Counted from the stretch's first letter, positions 50,726-59,585 are shown. The stretch is DNA of 64,000 nt from an uncultured Collinsella sp. (GCA_958451615.1 CAUDQR010000008.1:27344-91343), one strand, 5' to 3'. Translations and numbers: made by a program. Notes: generated by a model not told the origin, from the letters alone.

Positions 50726-51826
50726 CTATTTTCCAGCGCGTGCGTTGTACGAACCAAAGTGCGATGTGATCATTTTTAGAGTTTGCTTGGGCCCCTTGTT
50801 CCATACGTTATACAAGCCCTCTCCCACGAGGTCCTTGGCGTATGCGCAGTAGCTGATTTTAGGATTGGCAATGCCCATATACTCGGCATAGAGCCTTTTG
50901 GCCGCAGGGGTAACGCGAGGATTGGCAAATACCAGCTCTTGCGGCATGCGTTCGAACATCTTGTGGATGGCCCGCTCAATTTCGGGGTGACCGTCAATTC
51001 CTGTGTGCTCAATCATGATGCCCATATAGGTGAAGCCGCGTGTGATTTGCGGTGTCCAGACGGCGGGGTCGGTGACGTTGAGCCTCTCAAGAATATCGAC
51101 CATGTCGTTCCAGCGATTAAACGGCATCAAGGGGTCACGCTTTGCCAGGGCGGCCGCCTTTTCGGGTGTTTCCTCGCGGTAGCAATAATACGGCTTGGGC
51201 CAGTAAGCGATGGCCTTTGCCTGGCAGAGCGTTTCGACGAGGAATGGATTGTCGGCCCAGCCCGCACCGGGGATTTCCTTAAACCAGATATTGTTTTGCA
51301 TCAGGAAGTCGCGACGATAGATTGCCGTCCAAATGGACGGATGGTGGGCCAGCAGGTGTGGAGCGTCGTGAATGGTGAACGGTTGCCGAGGCGGTTTAAT
51401 GCGACCGCGATATGCGCAATGTAGTTTGACCTCTTGGGGGGTATCGGGCTTGCGAATGATCCAATACGGGGTCTCAATAATATCGAGCTTGTTCGGATCG
51501 CCAAATTCGCGCTTGGCAAAGGCAAACATGTCGGAGTACATTCCGGGCTCGATCCAGTCATCGGGCTCGAGGATGGCAATCCAGTCGCCCTTTGCCTCGC
51601 GAATGCCCAGATTGCAGGTTGCGCCGTAACCCTGGTTTGCCTTATCAATCACTCGAACGCGTGAGTCGCGCGCAGCGAAATCTTCCATAATGGCGCGCGA
51701 GTTGTCGGTGGATCCGTCGTTGATGGCGAGGATTTCCAGTTCGATATTTTTTTCGTTTAATAGGCTGCCTATAGCCTGAGAAAGATACGGCTCGGCATTG
51801 TAAGTAGGCACGATTACGGTCAGCAT
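50726..51826 (-). CDS. Family 2 glycosyltransferase
   Basis: The 366-residue product starts MLTVIVPTYNAEPYLSQAIG and has LAINDGSTDNSRAIMEDFAA, IAILEPDDWIEPGMYSD (DD metal site near residue 93) and WADNPFLVETLCQAK near 190. This is a GT-A fold enzyme of the EpsJ/WcaA type that adds sugars to a cell-surface polymer. Together with the acyltransferase and the other GT2 it forms a small glycan decoration cluster. Acceptor unknown. Confidence 0.88.
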   Translation of the reverse strand: MLTVIVPTYNAEPYLSQAIGSLLNEKNIELEILAINDGSTDNSRAIMEDFAARDSRVRVIDKANQGYGATCNLGIREAKGDWIAILEPDDWIEPGMYSDMFAFAKREFGDPNKLDIIETPYWIIRKPDTPQEVKLHCAYRGRIKPPRQPFTIHDAPHLLAHHPSIWTAIYRRDFLMQNNIWFKEIPGAGWADNPFLVETLCQAKAIAYWPKPYYCYREETPEKAAALAKRDPLMPFNRWNDMVDILERLNVTDPAVWTPQITRGFTYMGIMIEHTGIDGHPEIERAIHKMFERMPQELVFANPRVTPAAKRLYAEYMGIANPKISYCAYAKDLVGEGLYNVWNKGPKQTLKMITSHFGSYNARAGK

Positions 51827-51931
51827 TCAAACACTTTCTCTAGGCGACTTGGAAGAATTATACCCTATTGCAAAGCAACGATTTTGGTTGCATATGCTCT
51901 GAAGAAACTAAAACCGTTGCAAATGAATGAA

Positions 51932-51950
51932 AGCAACTAAATTAGTTGCT
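51932..51950. promoter_or_regulatory. 19-bp perfect palindrome overlapping a promoter
   Basis: AGCAACTAAATTAGTTGCT reads the same on both strands apart from the central base. Its right end overlaps a TATAAT -10 box (51949-51954). Isolated copies of TTGC/GCAA and of GGTTGCA lie just upstream. It is well placed for an autoregulator of the SatD operon. Confidence 0.8.
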
Positions 51951-51977
51951 ATAATCGCCATGAGGAAAGGAAGCTGG

Positions 51978-52796
51978 ATGAACAATAGCTATTCGGCTCT
52001 CATGGTGGACATGAGACATTCGAGACATCTTTCGGACAGTAGGAGGCAAAGCGCACAGGAGGATCTTGCGAACGCAATGGACTGCACAAACGAGCTGTTT
52101 AAAACTGAGCTCGAAATGCCGCTTATGTTTAGTGCGGGCGATGAATTGCAGGGTCTATTTCGTAGTACGGCTGGTGCTTTCTTGGCATACAGATTTATCA
52201 AGATACTCGTCCAGACGGTTGATCTGAGGGGCGGTATCGGAGTTGGAGAATGGAAAACTCGGATGCAGTCTGCATTGTCGACGGAGCAAGACGGGTCGGC
52301 ATACCATCGTGCACGCAGAGCAATTGCTGCGTCCGAAAAAGATAAGTACAGTAATTTGAAGATCATTGATGCTTCGGGTGTTTCGCGTGAGAAAGAGCTG
52401 TGCGCGGCGGGCTGTCTGGAAATAATCGATCGCAGAAACGAGTCGCAGCGTAATTACTGCGAGGTTGTTGAGTTGTTGCGGCCGCTAATGCTGCACGAGG
52501 GCACAGACGCGACTTTGAGCAAAAGGTATACTGAGCTCTTCGAAACACGTATAGGCAAAAAGTATGGTGCCAAAAGCAATCCGAGCGATTGCGCGCCAGT
52601 GGCGTTGGGCAGCTCACTCAACCTCAACGTAGATAGCATCAGAGCTAGTCAAGTAGGGCTTGCGGGACAAATGGGTGTTGCGATGGGGAAGACGAGGCAG
52701 GGGCTCGAGAAAAGCCTTAGACTCGCGAATGTTGTAAGAGAAAGAGAGCTGGCTGCTTTCGCCGTTCATTTCCTTAATGAAGTGGAGCCGTCATGA
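51978..52796 (+). CDS. SatD family protein
   Basis: ATG 51978 follows GAGGAAAGGA; an upstream in-frame ATG would lie over the operator. The 272-residue product has SALMVDMRHSRHLSDSRRQS, MFSAGDELQGLF and RGGIGVGEW near residue 94, then a C-terminal helix-turn-helix-like end (SQVGLAGQMGVAMGKTRQGL). This fits SatD-family proteins, which have a nucleotide-cyclase-like core and a DNA-binding tail; they are usually paired with DUF3307 membrane proteins, as here. Role unknown; it may regulate its own operon through the upstream palindrome. Confidence 0.75.
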   Translation: MNNSYSALMVDMRHSRHLSDSRRQSAQEDLANAMDCTNELFKTELEMPLMFSAGDELQGLFRSTAGAFLAYRFIKILVQTVDLRGGIGVGEWKTRMQSALSTEQDGSAYHRARRAIAASEKDKYSNLKIIDASGVSREKELCAAGCLEIIDRRNESQRNYCEVVELLRPLMLHEGTDATLSKRYTELFETRIGKKYGAKSNPSDCAPVALGSSLNLNVDSIRASQVGLAGQMGVAMGKTRQGLEKSLRLANVVRERELAAFAVHFLNEVEPS

Positions 52797-53539
52797 GAGT
52801 GTTCGGGTGTTTCCTTCTATTCCACATGCTGTTCGACTTTTATTTTCAGTCGAATAAGATGGCAGATAAGAAGGAAAGCAATAGAATTGCCCTTGGTCTG
52901 CACTGTTTAATTTACGCGGCCGGCGCCGCGGCAACAGTAGCTCTTCTGTTCGAGGCGAGTGTAGCCGCCACGGCTGCGTCCTTTACGGTATTTGCTCTTT
53001 CACACTGGTTTATCGATGGCAGCCTGAGAAGAAAGATTGCAGGGCTTGATCTTTCGCCGGTTGGTAGTTTTTTGATCGATCAGGTGCTGCATATTGTACT
53101 TTTGTTTATGTTGAGCGTTCTATGCTGTCACCTCTGGGTCATGCGGCCAGTTGCTTCGAATCTCTTGGGCGCCCGTGGAGTTGAGCTCACTTGGGTTTCG
53201 ACATTGTGCTTTTGCGGGCGCCCCTGCAGCATCGTTATTGCCAAGGTCCTCCAATTTCTCCGAAACCCTGGTACAGAGCAGTCGGCCGGCACATCAAATG
53301 CACATTCAGGCAAGTGGATTGGAATATTTGAAAGGCTGATTGTCGCGGCGCTTTCTCTGCTGAACCAATATTCGGCTATAGCATTTATCTTTACTGCAAA
53401 AAGTATCGCGCGCTTTAAGCAGCTGGAAAGTGACAAGGATTTTGCTGAGGTGTATTTGTTGGGTTCATTGGCGAGCGTGTTTCTAGCAATGGCTTCTGCG
53501 ATCTTATTTATGTACTTGTTTAACAGTGCTGGTTGCTGA
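52793..53539 (+). CDS. DUF3307 membrane protein
   Basis: ATG 52793 overlaps the satD stop. The 248-residue product starts MRVFGCFLLFHMLFDFYFQS; LLFHMLFDFYFQSNKMA is the DUF3307 N-terminal motif with conserved His and Asp. It has about seven membrane segments, including a central HWFIDGSLRRK and FLIDQVLHIVLLF (H/D pairs within the membrane). SatD and DUF3307 genes occur together in many Firmicutes and actinobacteria. Function unknown. Confidence 0.82.
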   Translation: MRVFGCFLLFHMLFDFYFQSNKMADKKESNRIALGLHCLIYAAGAAATVALLFEASVAATAASFTVFALSHWFIDGSLRRKIAGLDLSPVGSFLIDQVLHIVLLFMLSVLCCHLWVMRPVASNLLGARGVELTWVSTLCFCGRPCSIVIAKVLQFLRNPGTEQSAGTSNAHSGKWIGIFERLIVAALSLLNQYSAIAFIFTAKSIARFKQLESDKDFAEVYLLGSLASVFLAMASAILFMYLFNSAGC

Positions 53540-53582
53540 TGCTAATAAAAGCGTTAATAGGAGAAGGGCTGAGAGGGTGCCC

Positions 53583-54062
53583 ATGAATAATTCATCTGAT
53601 GATTTCAGAAAAGAGCTTATTAACAAAATAAAGCCGTGCATTCATAACTTGACCATGCGGCCCGGTTTATTTCGCGGTGAATATTGTGAATCCTATGATA
53701 GATTTGTTGCTGGAGAGGCGGTGTCGTTTCTCTACGTGCGTGATCCAGGGCCATTAAATAACATGTCAGACGCCGATTTTATCGACGTGTTTCTTCACGG
53801 GAACAATATTCGTAACTGTTTCTATTTTATTAGAAACTCTGAAAATCCAGTAGTACGAGAAGAGAATAAAGATCTGTATTTCGACAAAAGCCTAACGAAG
53901 AAGGAATTTCTTGACAGCATTTATGAGCAGCTGAAGCAAATGGAAGATATTGACTGCTTCTCAAAGGATGAGATAGATGATCTTGTTTGTGCAATTGGGA
54001 ACAGTTTGATTAACATTGAAAATCCTAGCGTCAAGGCAGTTTTTGGTAGCCGCAGGTTTTAG
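53583..54062 (+). CDS. Protein of unknown function in the SatD island
   Basis: ATG 53583 with GAGAGGG gives a 159-residue soluble protein (MNNSSDDFRKELINKIKPCI). It has CIHNLTMRPGLFRGEYCESYDRF and a C-terminal helical half, EFLDSIYEQLKQMEDIDCFS. Lower GC than the chromosome. It may be the third gene of the SatD operon (44-base gap). The IS1595-type element lies 30 bases after its stop. I recognise no family. Confidence 0.6.
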   Translation: MNNSSDDFRKELINKIKPCIHNLTMRPGLFRGEYCESYDRFVAGEAVSFLYVRDPGPLNNMSDADFIDVFLHGNNIRNCFYFIRNSENPVVREENKDLYFDKSLTKKEFLDSIYEQLKQMEDIDCFSKDEIDDLVCAIGNSLINIENPSVKAVFGSRRF

Positions 54063-54147
54063 AAGTGCCCTACCTTTCTTTGCATAATTAAAGGCTCTGT
54101 TAGACCGGAGTTGACACGACCGGCTGCTCTCTTGCCCTCGAGTTAAT

Positions 54148-54366
54148 CTATCGCGGCTGTTGGAGCGAGCCGGCCCCATCCCCGTCGGCCTTCTCGGCGG
54201 GCCCGAGCCTCACGTCGAAGGGCATGCCGCCCTCGCGTATCACGGCGCGGAGGAACACGTTCACGGCCCCCGACATCGAGAGCCCCAGCTCGTCGAGGAC
54301 GGCGACCGCCTCCCTCTTGACCTCCGGGTCGATCCTGATGGTGGTCGCGGGCACGTTCGACGTCAT
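54148..54366 (-). CDS. RelB/DinJ-like antitoxin carried by the insertion sequence
   Basis: The 72-residue product starts MTSNVPATTIRIDPEVKREA with a strong GGCAGGAGG site. TTIRIDPEVKREAVAVLDELGLSMSGAVNVFLRAVI is the ribbon-helix-helix of the RelB/DinJ family. No YafQ/RelE toxin gene is adjacent. It lies inside the insertion sequence, 46 bases after the transposase stop, so it is a passenger or a transposition regulator rather than half of a toxin-antitoxin pair. Confidence 0.8.
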   Translation of the reverse strand: MTSNVPATTIRIDPEVKREAVAVLDELGLSMSGAVNVFLRAVIREGGMPFDVRLGPAEKADGDGAGSLQQPR

Positions 54367-54412
54367 GGCGGCTCCTCCTGCCTTCCTGCTCTTACGCCGC
54401 CATTCTATCGGA

Positions 54413-55468
54413 CTATGCCGCCCGCGAGACCCAGTAGTCCATATAGGGCGGCAGAACGTTGAACATGTCGCGGATGCGGGTCGAGCAGGTGCCGTTGGCG
54501 AGCTGGCGGGCGACCGTGGACTCCGCGGTGCGGGAGTCGACCGCCATGAAGGTGCGGCACCAGCGGAACCAGTCGAGGTAGGCGGCGAGGTGCTTGGCGG
54601 ACACGCCCTTGAAGCGCGCCATGAACGAGTCGAGGAGCGAGTGGACGGTGTTGATGCGGTTGATGGTGCCCTCCGAGCGGTCCTTGGAATCATAGGACTC
54701 ATGCGAGGCGACCTTGAGGTCGGAAAGCACGTCGATGTAGGCGGTGGCCTTGTCCGTGGCGACGACCGCGCCTGCGCAGATACGGTCTCGGAGAGCAGCC
54801 ATCGCGCGCTTGCGCGAGACCACGCCGCGCCCCGAGACCTCGAAGAATGTGGCGTCCGTGTCGCTGATGCCCGTCATCACGCAGATCTGCTCGCGGGAGA
54901 GGCCGCGCCTGCGGACCTGCTTGCCGCGGTGGCGAGCCTTCCTCGGCAGGGTGAAGGAGCCCTTTGAATGGTTGCCCTTGAAGGACTCGGGGAAGTACGT
55001 CTCGTCGAGTTCGCAGGCCTGCCCCTGCCCCACATGGAACTCGGGCGAATATTCCTTCAGGCACTCGATGAGCCTGTGGCGCATGGTCCAGGCGGTCTTG
55101 AGGCAGACGCCGCAGCGGCCGGCGCACTCGCGGAGAGGGAGCATGAGGGCGAAGCACTCGGCGTAGGCCATCCAGGTCTCGCGGGGCAGCTTGCTCGTGC
55201 CGAGGATCCGGTCGGTGGAGCCGGAGAACGTCCTGCCGCAGTCGCGGCAGAGGTAGCGCTGCCCGCCGTTCCCGGACCTGCCTTTCTTCACGATGGCGAC
55301 CGAGCCGCAGCGGGGGCAGCGCTCCATCTCGTAGCCGTCCCCCGCGGCATCGTCGAACGTGGCGGCACGGATGACGTCGCGCACCGACTCGATTGCGCGG
55401 CGGCGCTCGGACTTGCTGAGCTTCGCAAGACCTATCTTCAAGTTGAGAACCAGGTCGCCTGCATCCAT
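54413..55468 (-). CDS. IS1595 family transposase
   Basis: The 351-residue product has MERCPRCGSVAIVKKG and LCRDCGRTFS (zinc ribbon near residues 48-82), then GQACELDETYFPESFKGNH (first catalytic Asp near 153), VVATDKATAYIDVL (second Asp near 240) and SEGTINRINTVHSLLDSFM with the final Glu/His region. This is an ISXO2-like DDE transposase. It is full length with no frameshift. It cuts and joins the element ends at 54093 and 55547. Confidence 0.92.
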   Translation of the reverse strand: MDAGDLVLNLKIGLAKLSKSERRRAIESVRDVIRAATFDDAAGDGYEMERCPRCGSVAIVKKGRSGNGGQRYLCRDCGRTFSGSTDRILGTSKLPRETWMAYAECFALMLPLRECAGRCGVCLKTAWTMRHRLIECLKEYSPEFHVGQGQACELDETYFPESFKGNHSKGSFTLPRKARHRGKQVRRRGLSREQICVMTGISDTDATFFEVSGRGVVSRKRAMAALRDRICAGAVVATDKATAYIDVLSDLKVASHESYDSKDRSEGTINRINTVHSLLDSFMARFKGVSAKHLAAYLDWFRWCRTFMAVDSRTAESTVARQLANGTCSTRIRDMFNVLPPYMDYWVSRAA

Positions 55469-55660
55469 TGGGGCTCCTTCGACGTTTAATGAAGGATAGC
55501 CCGTCGCGGTGACATCGGATTTATGTCAATCCCGGTCTAACAGAGCCTAATTAAATGGCATCTTTTGTGCACTCCTCATTAGGGGCGTCCCTTAGAAGCC
55601 AATTTCTCTGTGCGATAATCTAAGCACTGTATATATCAAGTTGAGAGCTGGTGACATGAA

Positions 55661-56959
55661 ATGAAAATCAATGTGAAAAACATCGGTAGAGTTGCTGAGG
55701 CTGATGTTGAAATTGATGGTATTGCCGTAGTCGCAGGAGAGAACGGAACGGGAAAAAGCACGGTCGGGAAAGCTCTCTATGCGGCGTTCAACAGTATGTC
55801 CGATTCTGAAAATAAAATCGATCGCATGAGGCGCTATAGCGTTGAGCGTGCTCTCAGAAAGGCTTATATAGGCGGTCCTTTCGGTTCCACGCCTCGCCAC
55901 AGGCGAAGTGCCGGAAGAATATCCGATTTTATCGATAGGGTTTTTTCGGGTAAGTACACGAGAGATGAACTAATTGATGAGATAAAGGACTATTACGGGA
56001 AGGAAATCTCTCGTGAAATTGAATCCGATTTCACGAATGGTGTGGCAGGAGTCGCAGATCAAATTATCGAGATCATGGATATTTCCGATGACGAAGCGTT
56101 CCGTGCAATTGCGACAAACAGATTCCGAAGCGAGTTCAACGGCCAGATAAATTCTGTTTTCGACGATGAATCCGGAAGAGTCGAGCTCCAGATAAAGGAC
56201 TCTTCTACGCTTTTCTCAATCGCAGGTGATGAGGTGACGGAGGTGTGCGACAGAAGAACCTTGCGATTCAGGGCACATTATCTAGACGATCCGTTCCTGA
56301 TTGACTCGCTCGCGGGCCCCTACGGCTCCGCTTTTCGTTCCAGAACTCTACTTGGGCATCAGGAGGAGCTTCGCCAAGACCTGATTAGGTCTACCATCCG
56401 CAACGATGACAAAGAGTCCTCGCTATTCGACGAAATTGCAATGGAACGGCACCTGAACGTCCTTATGGAGAAAGTCGTCTCCTTATGTCCGGGTCATTTC
56501 GAGAAGAGCGGCAGTCGCGATCACCTTATATATCTTGAAGGGGGTTTTGTTCGAGGGCTAGAGCCAGGCAACCTTTCTGCCGGCTTGAAGACGTTCGCTA
56601 TCATGAAGGTGCTCTTGAAGTCTGGGGCGCTTGAAGCCGGAGGAACCATTATCCTCGATGAGCCTGAGATTCATCTTCATCCCGCATGGCAGCTTGCCTT
56701 TGCCGAGATAATCGTGCTGCTCCAGAAGGAGCTCGGAATGCATGTCTTGATGAGTACCCATAGCCCATATTTCTTGAATGCGATCGAAGTGTATTCTAAA
56801 AAGTACGGAATCGATGGATTGTGCTCATACTATCTTGCGGAAACCTGCGCCGATGGACGCTCTCGTTTGACCAACATAACCCGCTCAACGGAAGTGGCCT
56901 ATGAGAAGTTAGCAGCTCCTTTTGATATTCTTGAGAGGGAGGAGTGCGGTCTTGAGTAG
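55661..56959 (+). CDS. AAA ATPase, candidate defence protein
   Basis: The 432-residue product has Walker A AGENGTGKST at residues 25-34 and Walker B TIILDEPEIHLHP near 329-341, followed by VLMSTHSPYF (H-loop). This is the OLD/RecF-like ABC ATPase layout used in Gabija, Septu, PARIS and similar antiphage systems, with a 230-residue helical insert between the motifs. It overlaps the next gene, which has a nuclease-like core. ATPase genes paired with a short effector on islands such as this are commonly defence modules. No match to a named system can be claimed from sequence alone. Confidence 0.78.
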   Translation: MKINVKNIGRVAEADVEIDGIAVVAGENGTGKSTVGKALYAAFNSMSDSENKIDRMRRYSVERALRKAYIGGPFGSTPRHRRSAGRISDFIDRVFSGKYTRDELIDEIKDYYGKEISREIESDFTNGVAGVADQIIEIMDISDDEAFRAIATNRFRSEFNGQINSVFDDESGRVELQIKDSSTLFSIAGDEVTEVCDRRTLRFRAHYLDDPFLIDSLAGPYGSAFRSRTLLGHQEELRQDLIRSTIRNDDKESSLFDEIAMERHLNVLMEKVVSLCPGHFEKSGSRDHLIYLEGGFVRGLEPGNLSAGLKTFAIMKVLLKSGALEAGGTIILDEPEIHLHPAWQLAFAEIIVLLQKELGMHVLMSTHSPYFLNAIEVYSKKYGIDGLCSYYLAETCADGRSRLTNITRSTEVAYEKLAAPFDILEREECGLE

Positions 56960-57635
56960 CGACTTGTGCATTTCCTGCCCGCATCCGAAGACTCCCGAGG
57001 TGCATGATGACGGTGATGAGTGTGTCCGTTGCAGAACCTGTATTCTAAAGGACTGCATGTCCTCAGTATCCAAAACATCTAAAGATGGGGAGTCTTCCCT
57101 GGTGGATGACGACTTCCCTATTGTTAATTTTGACTCCGTTACCGAGAGCTACTGCAAAAGAGTTAATAGACGAATGGATCTTCCGCGCTCTGCTGATGCA
57201 CTATATTGTGACCGGGAAACGTTATATCTAATTGAATTCAAAAACGGTAGTCTGACGGAGGGTCTGGGAAAGAGGCTTAATCCAAAGATTGATGAAGAAC
57301 TCGGCATCAATCTTGGCCAGAGGGACGCTATCATTGAGAAATGCAAGGATAGCGTTTTGATCTGTTCGGATTTATGGGGAGAGAGAACAAGATGGTTTCG
57401 CGAGCATTGCGTTTTTGTTTTGGTGTACAACGGAAACAAGAATGAGCCGACGAATCAGCCGGCGTCAAAGCTGATTTCCGACTCGATTAGGAAAAAGGCA
57501 CGCTTTGGGCTTTCGGGCAAATTAAAAGGATTTTGCGTGAAGGACGTCTTGACGCTAACAGAAAGTGAATTTTCTAGAATGTTCCTTTCGGCTTGGCGAG
57601 ACGCAAAGGACTCAAGAGAGAACATTTTGGATTAG
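56952..57635 (+). CDS. PD-(D/E)XK-like effector partner of the AAA ATPase
   Basis: A TTG at 56952, within the end of the ATPase gene and 8 bases after GGGAGGAG, is the most likely start. The 227-residue product has an N-terminal cysteine-rich segment (CISCPHPK, CVRCRTC, CILKDC) that may bind zinc. DALYCDRETLYLIEFKNG then gives a PD-(D/E)XK core with Asp82, Glu95 and Lys97, followed by SVLICSDLWGERTRWF. It probably cuts nucleic acid when the ATPase senses infection. The exact family is not recognised. GC content is low for the region. Confidence 0.65.
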   Translation: MSSDLCISCPHPKTPEVHDDGDECVRCRTCILKDCMSSVSKTSKDGESSLVDDDFPIVNFDSVTESYCKRVNRRMDLPRSADALYCDRETLYLIEFKNGSLTEGLGKRLNPKIDEELGINLGQRDAIIEKCKDSVLICSDLWGERTRWFREHCVFVLVYNGNKNEPTNQPASKLISDSIRKKARFGLSGKLKGFCVKDVLTLTESEFSRMFLSAWRDAKDSRENILD

Positions 57636-57913
57636 ATTTAACAGTTTAGATAACAGGTGGTGGCGTACCTACCTTAAGCTGCAGTAAGTCGCGTCGGTCA
57701 TCAGGACATGGCGCGCGATCTTTGCGGGCGGGTCCCATTTACCGCACGCCTGGTGGACCCGGAAGAGGCTGACGCGCCAGGCGAGATGCAGCTGGGGTTT
57801 GCAGCGACATTCCCGTGTAGCGCCAAAGGTAAGGCTTAAGCCTCGAACACAGGTCGTCCATCATCTCCATCCGCTCCAGGCGGACTGGGTCGTTGAGGTT
57901 TGCCCTGTGCGCC
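57636..57913. other. Degenerate spacer, no supported gene
   Basis: About 280 bases with weak coding-like stretches on the minus strand (such as ERMEMMDDLCSRLKPYLW) but no start or ribosome binding site. It appears to be decayed DNA between the defence pair and the following fragment. Confidence 0.5.
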
Positions 57914-58201
57914 TCACTCTCGACCCCGCCATCCCTGGTTAGCGCGCCGTGCGCCGTATCCCGGGCGTTCCGGCGCACGTACGAACGCCCGCCCGGAGGG
58001 ATTGTCATAAAACAAAGTTCCGGATGGGCGCTTGGGTATTAATTCATCGTAATTTGTCGTTACTCCCCGGGCATCAATTAACGCAATTTTGCCTTCCAAG
58101 TTGGCTCGGCAAAATACATGGCGACCTTTTCCGTTGCGTTCTTCGTTGATGAATGCCTTGTATTCGAGAATCTCTTCGTTTTTTAGCGCAAACGCTTGGC
58201 A
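57914..58201 (-). pseudogene. C-terminal fragment of an unknown protein
   Basis: A 95-residue frame without a start codon is bounded by a TAA. It reads KNEEILEYKAFINEERNGKG, HVFCRANLEGKIALIDARGV and ELIPKRPSGTLFYDNPSGRA, which looks like real protein, then a basic low-complexity end. The 5' part is missing. I do not recognise the family. A remnant of a lost accessory gene is most likely. Confidence 0.45.
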
Positions 58202-58370
58202 TTATCCTCTGAGAAGGCATCCCGCTAATGTCAGATGATCTTAGTCGTCAATTTGAGATAGGTGACCTTTGTAGTCAATCTTTTCGAGGGTAGTGTCGAG
58301 AAAGTTGGTGTAGCGCCCGATCCGAAACGAGTCGGCCCGGCGTCCGGGAACCTGGAACACGGTTGATATC

Positions 58371-58772
58371 CTATGCCGCCTCGATCCTGTCCGCAAGCTC
58401 GAGGCCGGATTCGATCTTCTTCCTGGTCTCCGCCTCCAGCCGCTCCCAGTCGACCGTCCCGTCGATCCCACGTGTGCGGCCCTCGTCGTAGAGCTCCCTC
58501 ATCTTTGCCTCCGAGAAGTATCTGGACTCCTGCCATATCTCGTCCTGCTCGCACATGACCGCGCTCGCGAGCCGCACCAGCGAGCCCGTTGACGGGAACA
58601 CCTGCACGACGCGCGACCTGCGCTTTATCTCTCGGTTGGTCCGCTCCTGGACATTGTTGGTGCGCAGGCGCTTCCAGTGGGTTGGCGGGAAGTCGAGGTG
58701 GTCCAGCGCGTCCGGCTCGGCCTTCTCGAGGATCGCCGCCGCCCTCGGGCAGCAGCTCTCTGCTCGTGGCAA
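58371..58772 (-). pseudogene. 3' fragment of an IS256 family transposase
   Basis: About 133 codons on the minus strand read AAAILEKAEPDALDHLDFPP, THWKRLRTNNVQERTNREIK and RSRVVQVFPSTGSLVRLASA, the C-terminal half of IS256-type transposases, where the last catalytic Glu lies in NNVQERTNREIKRR. The N-terminal half with the first two catalytic Asp residues is gone; unrelated DNA follows at about 58772. A decayed copy. Confidence 0.82.
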
Positions 58773-58774
58773 AG

Positions 58775-58960
58775 ACACTCCCCATGGTGCTTTACGAGAA
58801 TGTTTCCCAAGTAACTGCAGGCCTACCTCGACTGGTACGTTCGCCTTTTGCGGGTCAACAGGGTCCACGAGAGGTTGGACCCGACCACTAAAAGCGATGT
58901 ACCATGTGTTGAGGTCCGTGAAAGCCTTTCGCAGCTTAGGGTGGATGGGGTACCATCTGC
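58775..58960 (+). pseudogene. Small transposase-like fragment
   Basis: On the plus strand a short frame after a TAA reads LQAYLDWYVRLLRVNRVHER and LDPTTKSDV. This is similar in style to the AYLDWFRW end region of IS1595 enzymes, but too short to assign. It overlaps the end of the membrane protein gene on the other strand. Confidence 0.35.
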
Positions 58961-59484
58961 TATCCAAAGCGTTGAACAATAAAATATAATAGTACCGCTG
59001 CCATCGTTCCAAATAAGACTCGAGCTACAGTGTGGAATCTAAAGTACTTTACCGAGGGCAATATAATTTCAGAGACAAAAAATCCGATTAGCAGTACTTC
59101 AAGTGCGCTAAGCATATTAGTGAATAAATTGATTGAGGCATAATTGACGGGTGCGTCGTTTTTAACTAATCCCGCAACTGTGTTTAGCATAGATACTAAA
59201 ATTGCCAGTACACTAATGATAATACTGAAAACGTTTGCGGATTCTTTGTTAGATTTACTCTTATGTTCTTCGTCAAATTGTCGAAGAGCCATTCTGCCTT
59301 GCAATGTCAGGAAAACGTTTGAGTGCTCATGTCGAATATAGCCAAGGGCCATTAAATCCTTCAGTGATTCAGTATGTTTTATCCTTTTCAATTCACTATC
59401 TGTTAAGGGAGCGCCGTTTGATTTGAGGAATGAGTACATAATTTCATCGGCTCCAAAGGGGATTGTGGTGTTTTTATCTTTCAA
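58960..59484 (-). CDS. Membrane protein with N-terminal winged-helix-like region
   Basis: A TTG at 59484 with AAGGAGCG 8 bases upstream starts a 174-residue protein. Residues 10-60 (ADEIMYSFLKSNGAPLTDSELK and LKDLMALGYIRHEHSNVFLT) look like a small winged helix; three membrane segments follow near 85-105, 118-142 and 150-170. Such wHTH plus membrane proteins are sometimes sensors. No family is recognised. GC content is low. It is flanked by transposase fragments. Confidence 0.6.
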   Translation of the reverse strand: MKDKNTTIPFGADEIMYSFLKSNGAPLTDSELKRIKHTESLKDLMALGYIRHEHSNVFLTLQGRMALRQFDEEHKSKSNKESANVFSIIISVLAILVSMLNTVAGLVKNDAPVNYASINLFTNMLSALEVLLIGFFVSEIILPSVKYFRFHTVARVLFGTMAAVLLYFIVQRFG

Positions 59485-59585
59485 TTTTGATTCGCTCCTT
59501 GCATATTCAGCGCTTGCATTGCTACTGCGTTACTTTTCTGACCTGATGACTGCATTTGCTCAAATTAATGTGATTTTTTAAATGC

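Larger units (their letters stand above)
54093..55547 (-). mobile_element. IS1595-type insertion sequence with passenger gene
   Basis: The 1455-bp element begins GGCTCTGTTAGACCGG and ends with its inverse CCGGTCTAACAGAGCC; both 16-base ends match exactly. It is flanked on both sides by the 8-bp direct repeat TAATTAAA (54085-54092 and 55548-55555), a target duplication of the length typical for IS1595. It carries the transposase and a RelB/DinJ-like gene, both on the minus strand, and appears intact, so insertion is recent. It sits between two island genes. Confidence 0.93.

Noticed and set aside
54148..54702. Longer 184-codon protein upstream-extended from the antitoxin frame
   Set aside because: The upstream part overlaps the transposase gene in another frame and is Pro/Ser/Ala-rich; the strong ribosome binding site supports the start at 54366.
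58371..59012. Intact 213-residue transposase
   Set aside because: Only about the last 133 codons match IS256 enzymes; the first 80 are random reading of unrelated DNA and no catalytic Asp residues are present.
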